A stretch of 64,000 bases of DNA from assembly GCA_963930655.1 (NCBI GenBank), contig OZ005609.1, forward strand, positions 9,778,501-9,842,500, in the 5' to 3' direction. A program made the position numbers and the translations under genes. This DNA is from Myrica gale. Taxonomy: Eukaryota; Streptophyta; Magnoliopsida; Fagales; Myricaceae. This document shows, piece by piece, positions 24,269-37,564 of the stretch (positions are counted from its first letter, which is position 1; each line of letters starts with the position of its first letter). The notes beneath the pieces were generated by a model that had not been told where the DNA came from, made no database searches, and saw nothing but the letters and a program-made list of their open reading frames with translations.

Positions 24269-26060
24269 ATAGAGTTATCTGCGTGCGTTTTACGTTGCGT
24301 TTCGTATTAAAATTTTCATCACTGTAATAGTCTGTTCGGTTATGAAGTATTTTGAGGATTTTTTGTGTTTTGAAAATTGTTAGGTGATGTTAACTTTATT
24401 GGTATGCGTGCAATAGTTATTTTTAAGTAATGTTAAAAAACATGTTCGGTTTGTGTATTCTCAGGATTCAAAAAATCCTGAGAATACAGGTAAACAGAAC
24501 AAGCCCTAAAATTTTAGTCACGATAAAATAATGATATAAAATTACCATTTCCTTCAATTTTTTTTATCGATTTTAACATTTTAAAATATAAAAAATTATA
24601 CAAATTATCTCTTTATTCATTTTTTTTACCAACTCGAACACCACAAAATTTTAACCATTTTAAATTTTACAAACAAACACCATAATCAAGTAAGGTCAAG
24701 TTTACACGAGTTTTGCGACTTCGCTGCTATTATACTGCTTGTTTGGAAATGGATTATGGTTGTGGTTTTGATTTTAGTTTTGAGTTAAACTTATAAATTT
24801 TAAATTTTAATATTTGGAATTATTGTAAGGGTTTATTTGGTTGATAAAGATTTGGAATGATTTATATTTTATTTAATTAAATAATATTAACTATAGTTAT
24901 TAACTTATTATGATCTTAGAAAACTAAAAAAATGATTTAAAAAATCAGAAAATATATAATTCAAAAATAATTAGAAAATAGTTTCATAAAATAGATAAAA
25001 TATGACATTAATAAAATAATTCACAAAAATTAAAATACCAAGATCAAAACCATGAAAAAATTATATAAAAAATTACAAAAACAAAATAAAATTGATTAAA
25101 TATTTCAAAGATAACAACTTAACAATAATTTACAAATATAATCATTATCAAAATTATTACAAAATAATAAATAAATCAATAGAGAAAATATAAAAACTTA
25201 TTAAAATAGTTACAAAAGTGTATAAATGTCTACAAAAGTTCTAAAAACTAAAAAAACATGTTTTGAAATTTAGTAAAATAAAAAAATATTTAATTAATTT
25301 ACAAAAAGTTTAAAAAAAGGTTACAAAAATACAAAAAAAATAACATACAGATATTAAGAAAAAAAATATTAAAAAAAAAATTAAGCCCAAATTGGGGCCA
25401 CAATAAAAAAGTCACCAAATAAAGAAAGCAAAAAATAATTGATAAATAAAAAAATGTTAAAATCAATAAATAATATTAACTTAAATTTGGGGTCATATGA
25501 AAAATAAAAACTAATTTAAAATAGGCATAAATAAAATTATAAACTAAAAATAACTAAATGTATAAAAATATTTTGAAAAATATTAAAAATATACTTCCAG
25601 AAATATTCTGAAAAAGCTTTCTCTTTGTTGCTGTAAATTAATTTTCATTCTTATTTTAGTAGATTTCAATAAATTTGTATTTTTCTTATAATAATTTTGA
25701 TAATAATTATATTTGCTACTTCATTGTAAGGAATTTCATAATAGATTTCAATTCAATACCATAAGCCTCGTCAAATTCTTCAAGTTACTTCATTGTAAGG
25801 AATGTTTTGTTAACTCTTCATGTGCAAACTGTATATCCCCATAAATGAAATGGTTGTATTTTGGCATGCATTTCAAAGACTTTTACTCTTCCATACCTAA
25901 ACAAAATTATAATCTTCATACAACATTACAAAAAATCTCAATTTACCAACATTACAAAAACCCTCAATACACCAACAACTACATAAGAAGATTACACAAA
26001 ATTAGAATCTTCATACCCAAACATTACAAGTAGCAGAGTTTGCACAAAACAGACACCAAT
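24269..26060. other. AT-rich intergenic region, no gene recognised
   Basis: Extremely A-rich from about 24900 to 25620, with short low-complexity repeats. A copy of CTTCATTGTAAGGAAT occurs twice (about 25717 and 25788), and ACATTACAAAAA-type units repeat near 25920-25970. No coding frame. Confidence 0.5.
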
Positions 26061-26765
26061 TCACAGCAACTTCAGTCGATCATATTTATCATGGCCTATA
26101 TTGAAGTAATAAGCCACAACACAAGCAACAAAAATTATCCAAGACACAATGAGTGCTTGTCTGTAATCTCTCAGTTGAAGTTCAAACATGTGTCTTTGCC
26201 TTTCAAGGTTAAAACTGTGAGGAACGCGTTCTTTCTCGATGTCTTCCAGTTCCATGCGATGACGAGCACGTTCTTTCTCGATGTCTTCAAGTTCCACACA
26301 ATGACGAGCACATTCTTTCCCCATCTTTTCAAGTTGACGAGCATGTTCTTTCCCTATCTCTTCAAATTCCACATGGTGACGAGCATTTACTTTCTCCCTG
26401 TCTTCATTAGGAGATGGTTGTGTCATATCCGCCTTCATTTTTTGCGCATTGTCCGCATCCGTCTCAATACTCTCTTTTCATGCTCACACATTGGTGGGTC
26501 ATACCATCTGAAATAGTAAAATGATTTTTCAGCCTTACAACACGCATCCGATATTGTTGTTATTAATCGAAGCACTTAACTTAATCAAAGTAGTTAATAA
26601 AACTGTCTATACACATGTATTTACCTCGTAGTTCACGCATATGAGAAAGCATGTCCCAAAGTTGCTTTTAGTGTAGGACATTTTGAGGCATGTCAGAACA
26701 CCACATCGACAATAAGGGTATGCAGTGGTTACTCCTCCACTTGACCCACTTGAAGCACTGGACAT
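26061..26765 (-). pseudogene. GRF-type zinc-finger/coiled-coil/tail-anchored protein gene with a one-base frameshift
   Basis: Exon 1 is 26765-26625 (MSSASSGSSGG..., then CRCG...SYTKSNFG...CVNYE). Exon 2 begins at about 26533 (AEKSFYYFRWYDPPMCE) after a GTAA...TAAG intron. This is the layout of plant GRF-zinc-finger proteins. The frame ends at TGA 26435-26437 in a run of six A residues (minus strand). One base out of phase, the frame continues to 26061 with a charged coiled coil holding two ELEDIEKER repeats, and a C-terminal hydrophobic segment (ALIVSWIIFVACVVAYY). The finger is degenerate: the usual Cys before FFxW is not present. The break is either a true mutation or a homopolymer sequencing error. 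Function unknown; such genes are often carried by transposons. Confidence 0.65.
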
Positions 26766-26824
26766 CTTCCTCAAAATGGACGACAATAACACAATAACTA
26801 GTACGTTAAAAATAGCATGAGACA

Positions 26825-26985
26825 AATACTAAACTAAGACTACCCTACCGTACCAATTTGACAATAAATGCGTATTTAGCGAAGACACAGAACACTTAAG
26901 TCTTAATAATAAATGGGTATTTAACGAAGAAACATAACATTTAAGTCTTAATAATAGCTGGGTATTTAACAATAAATGACATTCT
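26825..26985. repeat. Short tandem repeat of about 60 bp
   Basis: Three imperfect copies of a unit containing AATAAATGCGTATTTAGCGAAGA...CACTTAAGTCTTAAT lie just upstream of the GRF gene start (minus strand). It may be 5' non-coding sequence of that gene. Confidence 0.6.
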
Positions 26986-28303
26986 ACATAATAGACCTGC
27001 ATCATTATAGCTGAAACCCAAAACACTCTAAGTCTTTATAAAACAACAAGAAGAAAAATGAGAAGGAAAATATGTGAACACCTACTTGTGACTGTCAAGA
27101 GAGGCGAACGTCTCAAAAATCTTAGTTCAATGCCGAGGATTGCGATACCTCATCGTCGGAAAGGATGAAGAGGGAAATCTCAGAGCTTGGCCCCCATGTT
27201 CGATGGAAGAAAAATTTGAGAATGTTGGAAGAGGGTTACTCGAAGTTGTCGTTTTGAGAGTGAGGGCAAATGTATCAGTTTTTATTTAAAAATGGCACCT
27301 GCTGAGCACGTGACCACTGTTAAGTCAATTTGGACGAAAAAATGGATGGAGGGCTCAAATTGATAAATTAGGGAAGTTAGTGAGTTTAATTTGTCAAAAT
27401 TAATAATTTAGAATCGTCTTTGACATTTTTGTGCAACTGAGGGTTCAAAATGAAATAGGAGAGTTTCAGGTTACTGAAGCCTAAGAGGATATTGCCTACA
27501 CACGTTAACGCAACTGCTCATGCGCCAAGCTTTGTTTGACTTGAAGATATTTGCAACGACAAAGGGCTCAAAATTTGGGAAGACTCAGTAATCCACTTCC
27601 AGTCTTTTTTGTGTGCAGGATAAATTAACCAGACAATAAGGTACAATCAAGAAAATGTAAAAATGATTATAATTCAGGACGAGAACCACTTTGGTGTCGA
27701 AGCATAATAATTCGATGCATTGATCCTGATCGGCAATCATAAACTTGTGAACTTCATTCCAAAAACATATTCACCTTAACAAATCATTGACCGTATGATC
27801 AAGGAAACACTAAAGAACTACCATCAACTACATCATCGAAAAGCTCTAGCTATCTGCCGAAACTCCTATAGGATCGGTTGCTTTTTCTTCAATATTTCAT
27901 CCAGCAGCTACAATCCACCATTCATTATTAGTTCACCCTCTCTTCTAGATGATTTTGCCCCTTTTGTCTCTTTACCTGCAGTTTCAACTTAATAGCTCAC
28001 GACCAAAAAAAAAGGCATAAAATAAAGATAAATCTTGAAAAAAGGAAAAGAAAAGCAAATATTAATAGACAATAAGGAACAATCAAGAAAATGTAAAAAT
28101 GATCTTCAAGGCTAGGATAAAAAGTAGTTAAGAACTGCACTCCGAGGAATATCAAATAAGATAATTGGATGAGGACATTGTGTCAAATTTTAAATGAAAC
28201 ACATTAACTGAGCTCCAAGCAAAGACACAGAAACAAGAAATACAATAGATGGTACCTCACAGATATCATCCTACACATATTATCTTGCGAAAGAGAACAT
28301 GCT
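26986..28303. other. Intergenic region with MITE-like ends
   Basis: The stretch 27260-27480 (GTTTTTATTTAAAAATGGCACC, AATTTGGACG, TGACATTTTTGTGCAACTGAGGG) has the look of a MULE-type terminal region, but no partner end was fixed. The 3'UTR of the RraA-like gene probably begins left of 28303. The open frame 27795-27992 is not supported as a gene. Confidence 0.4.
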
Positions 28304-28804
28304 TTAGACAGATAACTCAGTTCCGGAAATCAGAATTCCGTCAGTGTCTGCATAAAGCCACTCCCCATCACAGATTCTTGTCCCAGCAAAGGTGACTGGA
28401 ACGTGCTTCTCTCCATTACCTTTCTTGTTGGCTTTCATTGGATGAGAGGCCAGAGCCCTCACCCCAATGTCACAACCATTGATCTCATCAACATCCCTTA
28501 TACAGCCATTTACAACTATCCCTGCCCATCCATTATTCTGAGCTTGAACTACAGGATTGCCCCCTAATATTGCACAGCGCAAACTTCCACCCCCATCTAC
28601 AACGAGAACTCGACCGTTACCCTTCTCCTCCAAAAACTCACGAACCAAAACATTGTCTTCAAATACCTTGAGAGTAACTATTGGTCCAGAGAAGACTTGG
28701 CGACGACCATATATTTGAAAAACAGGATGTAGTGCTCGAAGCTCACCGCTTACAATTAGTTGTGGGTTGGCATCACAAACTTCAGCAGTTGTAACCAAAG
28801 CCAT
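28304..28804 (-). CDS. RraA-like protein (putative 4-hydroxy-4-methyl-2-oxoglutarate aldolase family)
   Basis: A 166-residue single-exon coding region, the usual length of plant RraA-like proteins. The family shares a fold with regulator of RNase E activity A and with HMG/oxaloacetate aldolases. Seen in sequence: the start MALVTTAEVCDANPQL, VVDGGGSLRCAILGG (about 70-84) and GCIRDVDEI (about 100-108, with the Arg-Asp pair that binds substrate and metal in aldolase members). The C-terminal half ends ADTDGILISGTELSV. The ATG is 5 nt after a splice acceptor (CAG|GATCA), and the next upstream exon is 5'UTR. Whether the plant protein is an enzyme or an RNase regulator is not settled by sequence. 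Confidence 0.9.
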   Translation of the reverse strand: MALVTTAEVCDANPQLIVSGELRALHPVFQIYGRRQVFSGPIVTLKVFEDNVLVREFLEEKGNGRVLVVDGGGSLRCAILGGNPVVQAQNNGWAGIVVNGCIRDVDEINGCDIGVRALASHPMKANKKGNGEKHVPVTFAGTRICDGEWLYADTDGILISGTELSV

Positions 28805-30460
28805 TGATCCTGAACACATTCCAGTTAAGACAAACATTGTATAATTAGAAGCAGATGTCAAAACTACACTGAACTGAATTTTGGCAAAATATATCAAACC
28901 AAGGGATTTCACCAAATTAGCTATGATATTTTCAAATTCTTCTTTAAGATAGATGGTATGGTAGGTTCAGATGGTGATAGCAGAGGAGAGGGGTTTACTC
29001 TTCTCCCTTGGTTTGGATGTTCTTCAGGTAGATTACAAGATTTGAACAGACTTGGATAGGTAGAGTATCCACTGCAGCGTTTAATAAGTAAAAACAAATG
29101 AGAGAAGTGCAGTGTAAATCTTCTGGAGGAGTGTTAATATTGTTATAGAAGGCAAGCCTACTCATCACATATATACAGACCATATTGTATAATTCCTGAG
29201 CTATGTCTTTTCCAAAAGAAACATAGCTATCATATTTTTCCTTTCTGAAGATTAGATAGTACGTCTTTAAAACACATGTGTGTTTACTACAAGTGGATCT
29301 GGTACCATCATCCATGGGAAAAGTTAGAGTAGTCTTTGGAAAAGGACACGATTGGAGGCTTTCACAATTGCATATCCATCCAATCCACCAACAATAACAA
29401 TTGCAGAACCAAACATGCAGAGCAGCACCAGACTTAATTTCCTCCTAAAGTGGATTTTCTTTATCCATGATCATTTTAAGATGCCTTCAATCACTTTTTC
29501 AAAGTAAAAGAAAAACCCAAAAAGTGTGACTAGGAAGAAAGCGCTTAGAAAATAACAGCAAGGGCAATGAAGCAACACAGTAGCACGTGAACAATTCAAA
29601 GTGAATAGGTTAACGGAATCTATCTTCTATAATTTAGCAAATACTTAATAAACTACAACGAAATTTTGAGAATAGACAAATAATTCCATCACAGAGGACC
29701 AAATAAACAAAAATCTCCATGCAGTTGAGCATATACGACAACTTTGCCTAACTGAGGATTCTTCATCCCCGTTTTTCCTTTTGGAAAACAAGATAGTATA
29801 AAACTAAAAATTTATACACCGGTTCCTTGTCTTCTCATTTTTTACATCAACTATTAGTGAAAGGGAATAAAAAATAAACAATTTCATTAATTGGAAAGAC
29901 CAAAAAATCCCCCACCACACCCCTGCATATTTTGAAAAGCAAGAGCCATAAATGGAAATAAAAAATCACCCTGCCCCAGGGTGAGCCCAATTTTCAACCC
30001 GAGAAACAAAGGCAATAAAAAAAATGAGATCACTCATGCAATCCATTCCATAGGAAAACAAAAAAACCTATAAGATCGAATAAAATTAGACAGGAAAAAA
30101 AAATTCAGCAGAAAAACATACGAGATCGAACAATTCAAGCACGAGATACATCATAAACCAAAATATAACGAATATCATACAGGAATAAAGCGAACAAATT
30201 ATCAGATCGACGGAGAAAAAAAACTCTGGCAAAAGAAAAAACAACGTCTAGAATTCGACACTTATATACAGATACAGATCTGCCAAGAAACCAAGAAAAC
30301 AAAACATATCAGATGGCAAAGTCGTTGAGAGGAAAGAGGGGTACCTCATAAACCAAAGACGAAGAAGGATCGGAGGTGATGCAAGTCCAAGGATCTGTGT
30401 TCGGAGTCTTTGCGATGTGTGTGAGTGAGAGAGGGCGAGAGAGAGTGATGTTTGAGAGTC
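28805..30460 (-). promoter_or_regulatory. 5'UTR intron and first non-coding exon of the RraA-like gene
   Basis: On the minus strand a donor (TATGAG|GTACCCC, exon end at 30345) pairs with the acceptor TGTTCAG|GATCAATGG (exon start 28809). This leaves a leader exon of about 100 nt ending in a GA-rich tract and a 1.5 kb leader intron. Leader introns often raise expression of plant genes. The frame at 28995-29315 lies inside this intron and is not supported as coding. Confidence 0.6.
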
Positions 30461-30924
30461 AGGGCAGTTTTTTTTTTTTTTAAATAAGTCAGGGCAGATT
30501 TATAGAAGTTCAAGCTATCGATTTTTTTTTTTTGTTTTTTTTTTGCTAGGCCAGTTCCGCTATAAGTTAATCCGCGTTTAATGTTGCACATTCAGCCACA
30601 CACTGTCTCTGTAACGTTATCTATTTTCAAATTATATTGTACAGTTTAGATAAAAAAAAAATTATAATTTTTAAATTGATACCATGTCTATCTTCATTCC
30701 TATCAAAATTAGAGATATATTTATTATAATACTAAATTAAATAAGACACTATCCTGCAGTTCCGGTCATATTACTCTCTCCAACAGTTGTATTTAAGATT
30801 TCAAAATCCTTAATCATAACTGTTTCTAGATATATTAGACACGGGAATAAATTTTCTTCTAGATTAATAAGATTAGATGAAGGTTACAAATTGTTAATGA
30901 CCCAACCCCTCCCTCCTTGGTGAT
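30461..30924. other. Promoter side of the RraA-like gene, no further gene
   Basis: AT-rich with two poly-T runs (30467-30480, 30521-30542). Nothing else was recognised. Confidence 0.4.
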
Positions 30925-32920
30925 TTTCGCCTCATATCTTGCCGTAACGTCCTCTATAAGTGCATAACGAAGATAATCTCCAATAGATTGAAGTCGTTAA
31001 TGTCGTAGATGGTTAGTCCCAATCAAACTCCCTTTGTCCATGGTCGAAGAATGGGCGATAACATATTGTTGGTGCAAGAGTTTCTCCGCAATTACCATCG
31101 CAACGTTGGTGCTTCGAGGTGCGCTCTTAAAATTGATCTTCGCAAGGCTTATGACCATGTTTGCTGGGATTTCTTAATAGCTATATTGGAGGCCATGCAC
31201 TTCCCACCTTTTGTAATTCGGTGGATCCAAGAATGTTACTCTACCCCATCCTTCTCTATTGCTTTGAATGGTGAACCATGTGGTTTTTTTAAGGGTAGTT
31301 GTGGTTTAAGATAAGGAGACCCTATGTCACCTTATCTTTTCTCTCTTGTTATGGAGGTTTTCTCGAGGCTAATGGAGGAGATGACTGCCAACAAGGAATT
31401 CAAGTTCCATTGGAGATGCAAAAAAGTTGGACTCTCACACCTTTTCTTTGCGGATGACTTATTGGTTTCTGCAAAGGCGATGTTGCCTCTCTCAAGTTGG
31501 TTAAAGACTATCTTTGCATGTTTTCCAGTCAATCGGGTTTTTTTCCTAACCCGGCTAAGAGTCAAGTGTTTATGAGTGGAGTGGATTCCGCCACTAAAAC
31601 TAATATCCTTAACCTTCTGGGGTTTGTTGAAGGTGCGCTCCATGTTAGGTATCTTGGCATTCCGCTAATCTCCTCTAAGCTGAAACGTCTTGACTGCCGA
31701 AGTCTTGTGGATCGCATTATAACAAGAGTTCAATCGTGGCTGAGCAAACACTTGTCATATGCTGGTCGTATCCAGCTGATCAGATCAGTTCTCTTCTCTA
31801 TCCAATCATTCTGGTCAGCCATGGTGTTTCTCCCTAAAGGGGTCATTAATCAAGTTAATGCTATTTTAAGAGCCTTCCTTTGGAAGGGGAGCGAGCTAGG
31901 AAAAGGGGGTGTTAAAGTGGCTTGTAAAGAGGTTTGTCTTCCGAAGGAAGAGGGTGGCTTAGGCTTGTGTGATGTTGCCACTTGGAACCGAGCATCCATG
32001 CTTAAGCATCTCTGGAACTTGTTCAGGGATACTAATCAATCCATCTGGACCAACTGGGTGCGGGCCTATTTGCTTAGAGGTAGAAGCCTTTGGGAAGTCA
32101 AGCCTCCTGGAGTGTGTTCTTGGAATTGGAAGAAGCTTCTTAGTTTGAGACTAATTGCTAGAGCTGGGTTTTGCATTTGGAATGACTCAGTAACATGGCA
32201 ATACAACAACTCTGGTATCTTTTCCATCAAATCTGCCTATGAGGAGTTGAGGGAGCAGCGACCAAAAGTTCCTTGGCATAGGCTAGTTTGGGATAGGGGA
32301 GGCACCCCTAAATATTTTGCAGACCATCTATTTTTCAATTGTCGATTTACTTCTAAACTGTGGTTCATTTTGGGAGACAAATGCAACATTACGAGGCAAG
32401 CCAGATCATGGGAACAAACTATTAGTTGGGCTTCTCTCAGCTTCAAAGGTAGTTCCCTTACTGCTATTATTAGAAGAACTCTTCTAGCTACATTGGTTTA
32501 CTCCGTGTGGAGAGAAAGGAATCAGAGGATGCATGGAGGGGGGAGCAGGAAGCTGGCCTCTGTTCTGCCGGAAGTGAGTTGGTTGGTCCAAGCTCGCATT
32601 AATCTTCTACAAAATATTCCAGCGACTACTGCTAGCCTTGACATCGCTGCAAGATGGGGTATATCTGAGTTAGTTTTTAGGGGTGCCCGTATCGCTTATG
32701 TGCTGCTGTATGTATATCTTAGTTGCTTTTAGTCTTGGTGTTTTGTGTATGTTCTGTATTGACCCGGGTTAGGTGTTGCTTTTTGTTTTCTAGCTTTGGT
32801 GGGTGGTTCTTTTTTCCACCTGGTTTGTAAATGGTCTGTGACCTGTTTTAGGGGTCCTTCCCGTGTTGTTTTGTTGTTCATATCTATACTCGAATCGCTT
32901 GCTTACCCAAAAAAAAAAAG
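30925..32920 (+). mobile_element. 5'-truncated, degenerate LINE (non-LTR retrotransposon)
   Basis: Reading starts inside the reverse transcriptase (DFRLISCRNVLYKCITK) and continues to NQTPFVHGRR, LKIDLRKAYD, FFADDLL (the FADD catalytic box) and GDPMSPYLF. Next come a zf-RVT/RNase-H-side domain (DNSGIFSIKSAYEEL-like, HLFFNC) and a T-rich 3'UTR with a poly-A tail at 32910-32920. Endonuclease and ORF1 are missing. The RT frame has stops (about 31006 and 31312), one frameshift (about 31475) and an internal deletion before HLFFNC, so it is dead. No clear target duplication was found. Confidence 0.88.
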
Positions 32921-35535
32921 TTCATGTTTTAAGGGGTAAAAAAGTAAATTATCCGCAATGTGAGATAAACATATTTCTAATCCTTTTTTATTAATCTAAA
33001 ATTGAGTACCTGTAAAAACTACCGTTACCTATTAGGAGGTGTGGATTACCGATTACCCAAAGTCTGGGAGGTGGTCTTTGCCTCTTTGGACACACGAGTG
33101 GATGGGCTTTTTATAACCAACTCGGTAGAATAAAGCTATATTAGGCTGTGCCTTGTGGAAGTAGAAACGGCCGGTAATAAATCCCCCAACGCATACATAT
33201 GAACGTGACATGTGGCATTCAAGGTATTTTTTTTTTCTTGGCAATCGGACGTAACATTCAAAATATCACAAGCTATGATTTGCCCATCTTCTTAGAAATG
33301 CACGTCGATCGTGTGGTTGAAAAGTTCTGACATTGTAAATCAAAACTCAACCCCTCAAAAGTAACCTTTACAAGCAAAACAATGATATTTTTGGGTGTAT
33401 TTGTAAATATTAAAAATGTGAAAAATTTAAGAAATATTATGAAAATTAAAGAGATTAGAGTTTTATTTAGTTTTGTGAGGAAGTAGTATAAAATAATGTG
33501 TTATTATTTTGTGTTTTTAAAATTGTGTTTTTTTTTGGGTAAGGGGGAGTAAAGTTGCCATTGTAGATATAATTAATAGGGACAAAGGAGTCGACTAATC
33601 TAACTATTAGGAAAAACATTGATGGCATTTTTATGTTTGCATGTGGATTTTGCTAAAAATTTCACTTTCTTCTTAATTTCATGTTTCTCAAACTTGCTTA
33701 GATCTGTTTAGACAATTTTATCTTTGAATTAATTGATAAATTTTTCCAAAATTCAAACAAACTAAATGTTTTAATTTTTAGACTTAATTGTATAAACAGT
33801 CATTGTCTTATAACATTTTCACAAAAAGATCATGTGGTAAAGGTTTAGACAAATTCATCTTTGTAGTCTCATGTTTAGTAAAAAAAAAAAATAGGCTCTT
33901 CGTCTCAGTGCCATCAACACGTATTGCTGAGTTGAAAAAAAAAAAAGGTAACGTGACGGACACGCTGAAAGCCCACTCACAAGTCATTTACAACTCAGGT
34001 TTCATCGTACGTCTGCATCGGCCAAGTCCAACTATTTAACCCCACGCCCTATTGATAGACCCAAAAAATCTCCAATACGTGTTCATGAGAGCCCTAGCCA
34101 ACCCTATTTTCAAGCCCAAACGTTAGTCCAAAAGGGGGCTAATAACAGTAGTGAACGCTAGACATGATGAGCGCTCCGACGTTCTTTAAGTTAATCTTGC
34201 ACCAGATTTTTTTTTTAGTTATCGTTATTAACTTAGAAAATATGAGCCACTTTTAGTTCTGAGAATACTACTTGAAATTTTTATATTTTTTTATCGCTAG
34301 CTATCACGGAATTGGAGACCCTCACACATTCTGAATATTGGTGGCGGCCTCGGGCTTACCGTTTTCTCCGGAAGCTGTCAGAAATCGCCACCTTCTCCCT
34401 CCTTTCCGGTCAAAATCTACTAATTGCCTCATCGTTCATTTCTGGCATGGATCTTCCCAATTGCCCATTGACTGCTCCATTTTTTGCTCTCTAATTCTTG
34501 ATCCCCATCTGTTCAGTGTAATGTAAAATTGGTTTCAAAATTGGATTAATTAGCTGATCTGAGGAACGACAGAGATGGTGAAGGAGAAGGAGAGGAGCGC
34601 GAAAGGAGGTCCGTCCGTCGAGGTTCGGGCAAGGAGAGTGCCAGAGAGGTTCTGACGAGGAGAGGAGGAATTTCGATGAGTTCCGTCCACAAGAGGAGTG
34701 GCAGAGATGGTGAAGGAGAAAGAGGAGCGGAGAGAGTAGTTGTTGGAGACGGAGAAAAAAAATGGAGAGGACGTGGAAGAAAGGGAACTCGCGCGTTGGA
34801 GGATTGAGTTGCCAAACCGAGCCGAAAGCCAGATAATTTCATTAAATGACGTGGACCATTTTGTATGGTTAGATTTGTAGAATGTAGTCTAATACGCTCA
34901 ATCAGATAAATTCTCATAAAATGCTTTTCGGAGGGAATCCGTTCCCGTCAGTCATGGCAGCAATCTTTCAAAAACACAAGGACAATGGGTGAAATCCTAA
35001 GTTATGATGTGAACTGTGGAGAGGATTTGCGCATCTACTCCACTGAAGGTAGAGACAAAAGCGGCAAGAAGAGGAGGCAGCAGCAAGGAGGGGTTATAGG
35101 AAAATTATCTTGGGGGGTGATTCAGAGTTAGTAGTCATCAAAGCAGACAAGAGAGTATATTTTGGCTTGTTCATATTGAATGAAAGCCGGTATGTTTTGA
35201 TTAAAAAAGACAAAAACTATACCACTGTAGGTCTTGTACTATGATGCTCTTGTAAAGTGCATCTGTGTCATAGACATCGAAGTCCACCGATTAGATGTGC
35301 GCATTCATCTTGTTAAGAATTGCAAATGAAATTTCCGCAGAGAAGAAGCATTGATGTTGGCTACTACACGTTTAGTGAGACAGGTGTGCAGTATTTGATG
35401 TTAGTAAGGCAGGTATATCTGCTATGAGATTCCTAGCATTTTGTTTAGGCAGTAAATGGTACGGGATCGCATTAATATCTCTACAAATTTTTCCAGTAAT
35501 ATACTTCTACAGACGAAACATGAAAGAAAAAAAAA
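32921..35535. other. Intergenic, no gene recognised
   Basis: AT-rich with dispersed repeat character (33390-33520, 33780-34060). A GC-richer island at 34310-34800 has frames on both strands of low complexity (Ser/Pro/Leu-rich on minus), which I do not regard as genes. It may be a remnant I cannot name. Confidence 0.4.
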
Positions 35536-35915
35536 GTTAATGACTATTTTTGTCCTGGGTTTAGATCAATTTTTAAAAATTGTCATTGGGTTTTCGCATT
35601 TATCACAAGTAGTCTCCGGATTTTGAGATGTCAAAATGTTCCCTCCGTCCACTCCCGTTAGCTAATTGTCCAATCATCTAACGGTCTTACACGTCATCAT
35701 CAACAAGAAAATGACACGTGTAACAAAATTTATTTAAAAATAGCATGTCATTTTTTTAAGCCATATAATTAAAATAAACAAAATTAAAAAAGAAAAACAA
35801 TTTAAAATTTAAAAATAAATAAATAAAACAAAACAAAACTTCGAAAGAACCGGGGAGCCGCATGGCCTCCCTGGTTTAGCCACCATGTAACCCTGGTTTT
35901 AGGGTGGCTTGCAAC

Positions 35916-36434
35916 TAGGGGTGAATAGAACCGGACCGCAGACCGGACCGGACCGGAAAACCGGACCGGATTTCCGGTCCGGTCCGGTCCTTTTTTTAAA
36001 AATGCGGTCCGGTCCGGACCGGACCGGATAAATCCGGTTATCCGGTCCGGTCCGGTTCTCTTTAATAATAAATGCGGTCCGGACCGGACCGGACCGCATT
36101 TATTAAAAAAATAAAAAAATATATATTTTTTATATTTTTAATACAAATTATAAACATAAAACGTTTAATTTTTATCTAAACTAAAACTTAACATTTTTAT
36201 ATACACTTCCCATTTGAAATTAACCTAAAAAAAATTTTGAAAAAAATTTAAAAAATTAAAAAAATTGAAAAAAATTTAAAAAAAATTAAAACCGGTCCGG
36301 ACCGGACCGCATTTAGTGAAACCGGACCACTTATAAGTGGTCCGGTCCGGTCCTATATTATTTAAGGACCGCAATGCGGTCCGGACCGGAATGCGGTCCG
36401 AAAAACCGGACCGCATTCCGGTTGTGCAGCCCTA
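35916..36434. mobile_element. hAT-type MITE, CCGG-rich family
   Basis: It runs from TAGGGGTGAATAGAACCGG to CCGGTTGTGCAGCCCTA. It is flanked by perfect 8-bp duplications CTTGCAAC at 35908-35915 and 36435-36442. Subterminal arrays of GGACCGGACCGG and GCGGTCCGG flank an A/T-rich core like that of 3151-3457. Confidence 0.93.
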
Positions 36435-36527
36435 CTTGCAACTAGGGAGGATGAGGGATGGCTCGCGGCCACCTTGCAACCCCCACGAGGGCCACCCTTC
36501 CAGAAGAAAGGGGTGGTAACGAGCCAC

Positions 36528-37564
36528 TAGGGCTGCACATAAGCGATAGCGATCGTATGCCCTCCATCGCCACCACTATGGGCGATTGTCTAAAAATGGA
36601 CACTGCCCCCGCCGCCGTTAAGAGAGGAAACCGGTCTCTAACGGTGGCGGTTTCAACAGTAGCGATAGCGGTTACCGTCACTTATACCGGAGATCACAAA
36701 AATCACAACCAAATTGAATAATCAAGAGCAAATCGTAAACAACTTAACAAATCAATAGCAAAAAAAATTTCAAATTTGAAATCTCAACCAAATCCAAAAC
36801 AACTTAACAAAAATTTCTAAAATTACAACCATTGTAATCAATACTAAATCGAAACCAAAATTTAAAAAAAAAAAATCAAATCTGAAATATCAACCAAATC
36901 GTAAATGAAAATAATTTTCAAAATTGCAACCTCTGTAATCAATACCAAATCCACACATTGACATTCGCAAGAAAACACCACAGATTTGAAAAAGATTTCC
37001 AAAAAAATTTCTAAATTTGAAATCTCATAAACATTTGAAAATAAAATTCTAAAATTGCAACCTCTGTAATCAATATCAAATCGCAACCAAATTGAGACAT
37101 TCGCAAGAAAAATCTCCACATGTTTGAAAAACTTTCCAAAAATCAACCAAATCCAAAAAAACCGAAATGACAAAATTTTCACAAACCCAACAAATCGCAA
37201 ATATAATATCAAATCACAGCAAAACTGAGGGAGGGAGAGAGAGAGAGTTGCTGCAGAAGGGAGTGAGCTAGAGAGCTTTGTAGCTGTTGCTGCAGTGGGG
37301 AAATGCGTATTGTGCGCCGTGTAGCTGAAGGAGAGAGGCAGAAAGCTAAGTGATCGAGAGGAGAAAGAAGTAGGATTAGATTATAACGTCAGTCTTAAAA
37401 TCACTAAAAGAATCGGTGCCATTTTTGAGATATATATTAAAAAACAAAACAGTGAAGCTGTGAAACTACTCACCGCTGGGCGATTTCACCGTCACCGGTG
37501 CCGCTAGACTTCGGTGCAAGATGCTAGTTAACCGGCACACCGCAAGTACCGGTGATCAAACCTA
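36528..37564. mobile_element. Second nested hAT-type element
   Basis: It starts TAGGGCTGCACATAAGCG and ends GGTGATCAAACCTA. It is flanked by CGAGCCAC (36520-36527) and TGAGCCAC (37565-37572), 7 of 8 bases alike. The subterminal parts carry GCGATAGCGATCG and CACCGGTGCCG motifs. The middle has repeated CAAATCGCAACCAAAT units and then a GA-rich gene-like piece (37225-37360) with no recognised coding. The inverted ends are short and imperfect. Confidence 0.65.

Noticed and set aside
26040..26516. 158-codon plus-strand frame with FFLDVF repeats
   Set aside because: It is antisense to the coiled-coil part of the GRF-finger gene and reflects its internal repeats.
34546..34917. 123-codon minus-strand frame
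   Set aside because: Ser/Pro/Leu-rich low complexity from a GA-rich tract, with no splice context or known family.
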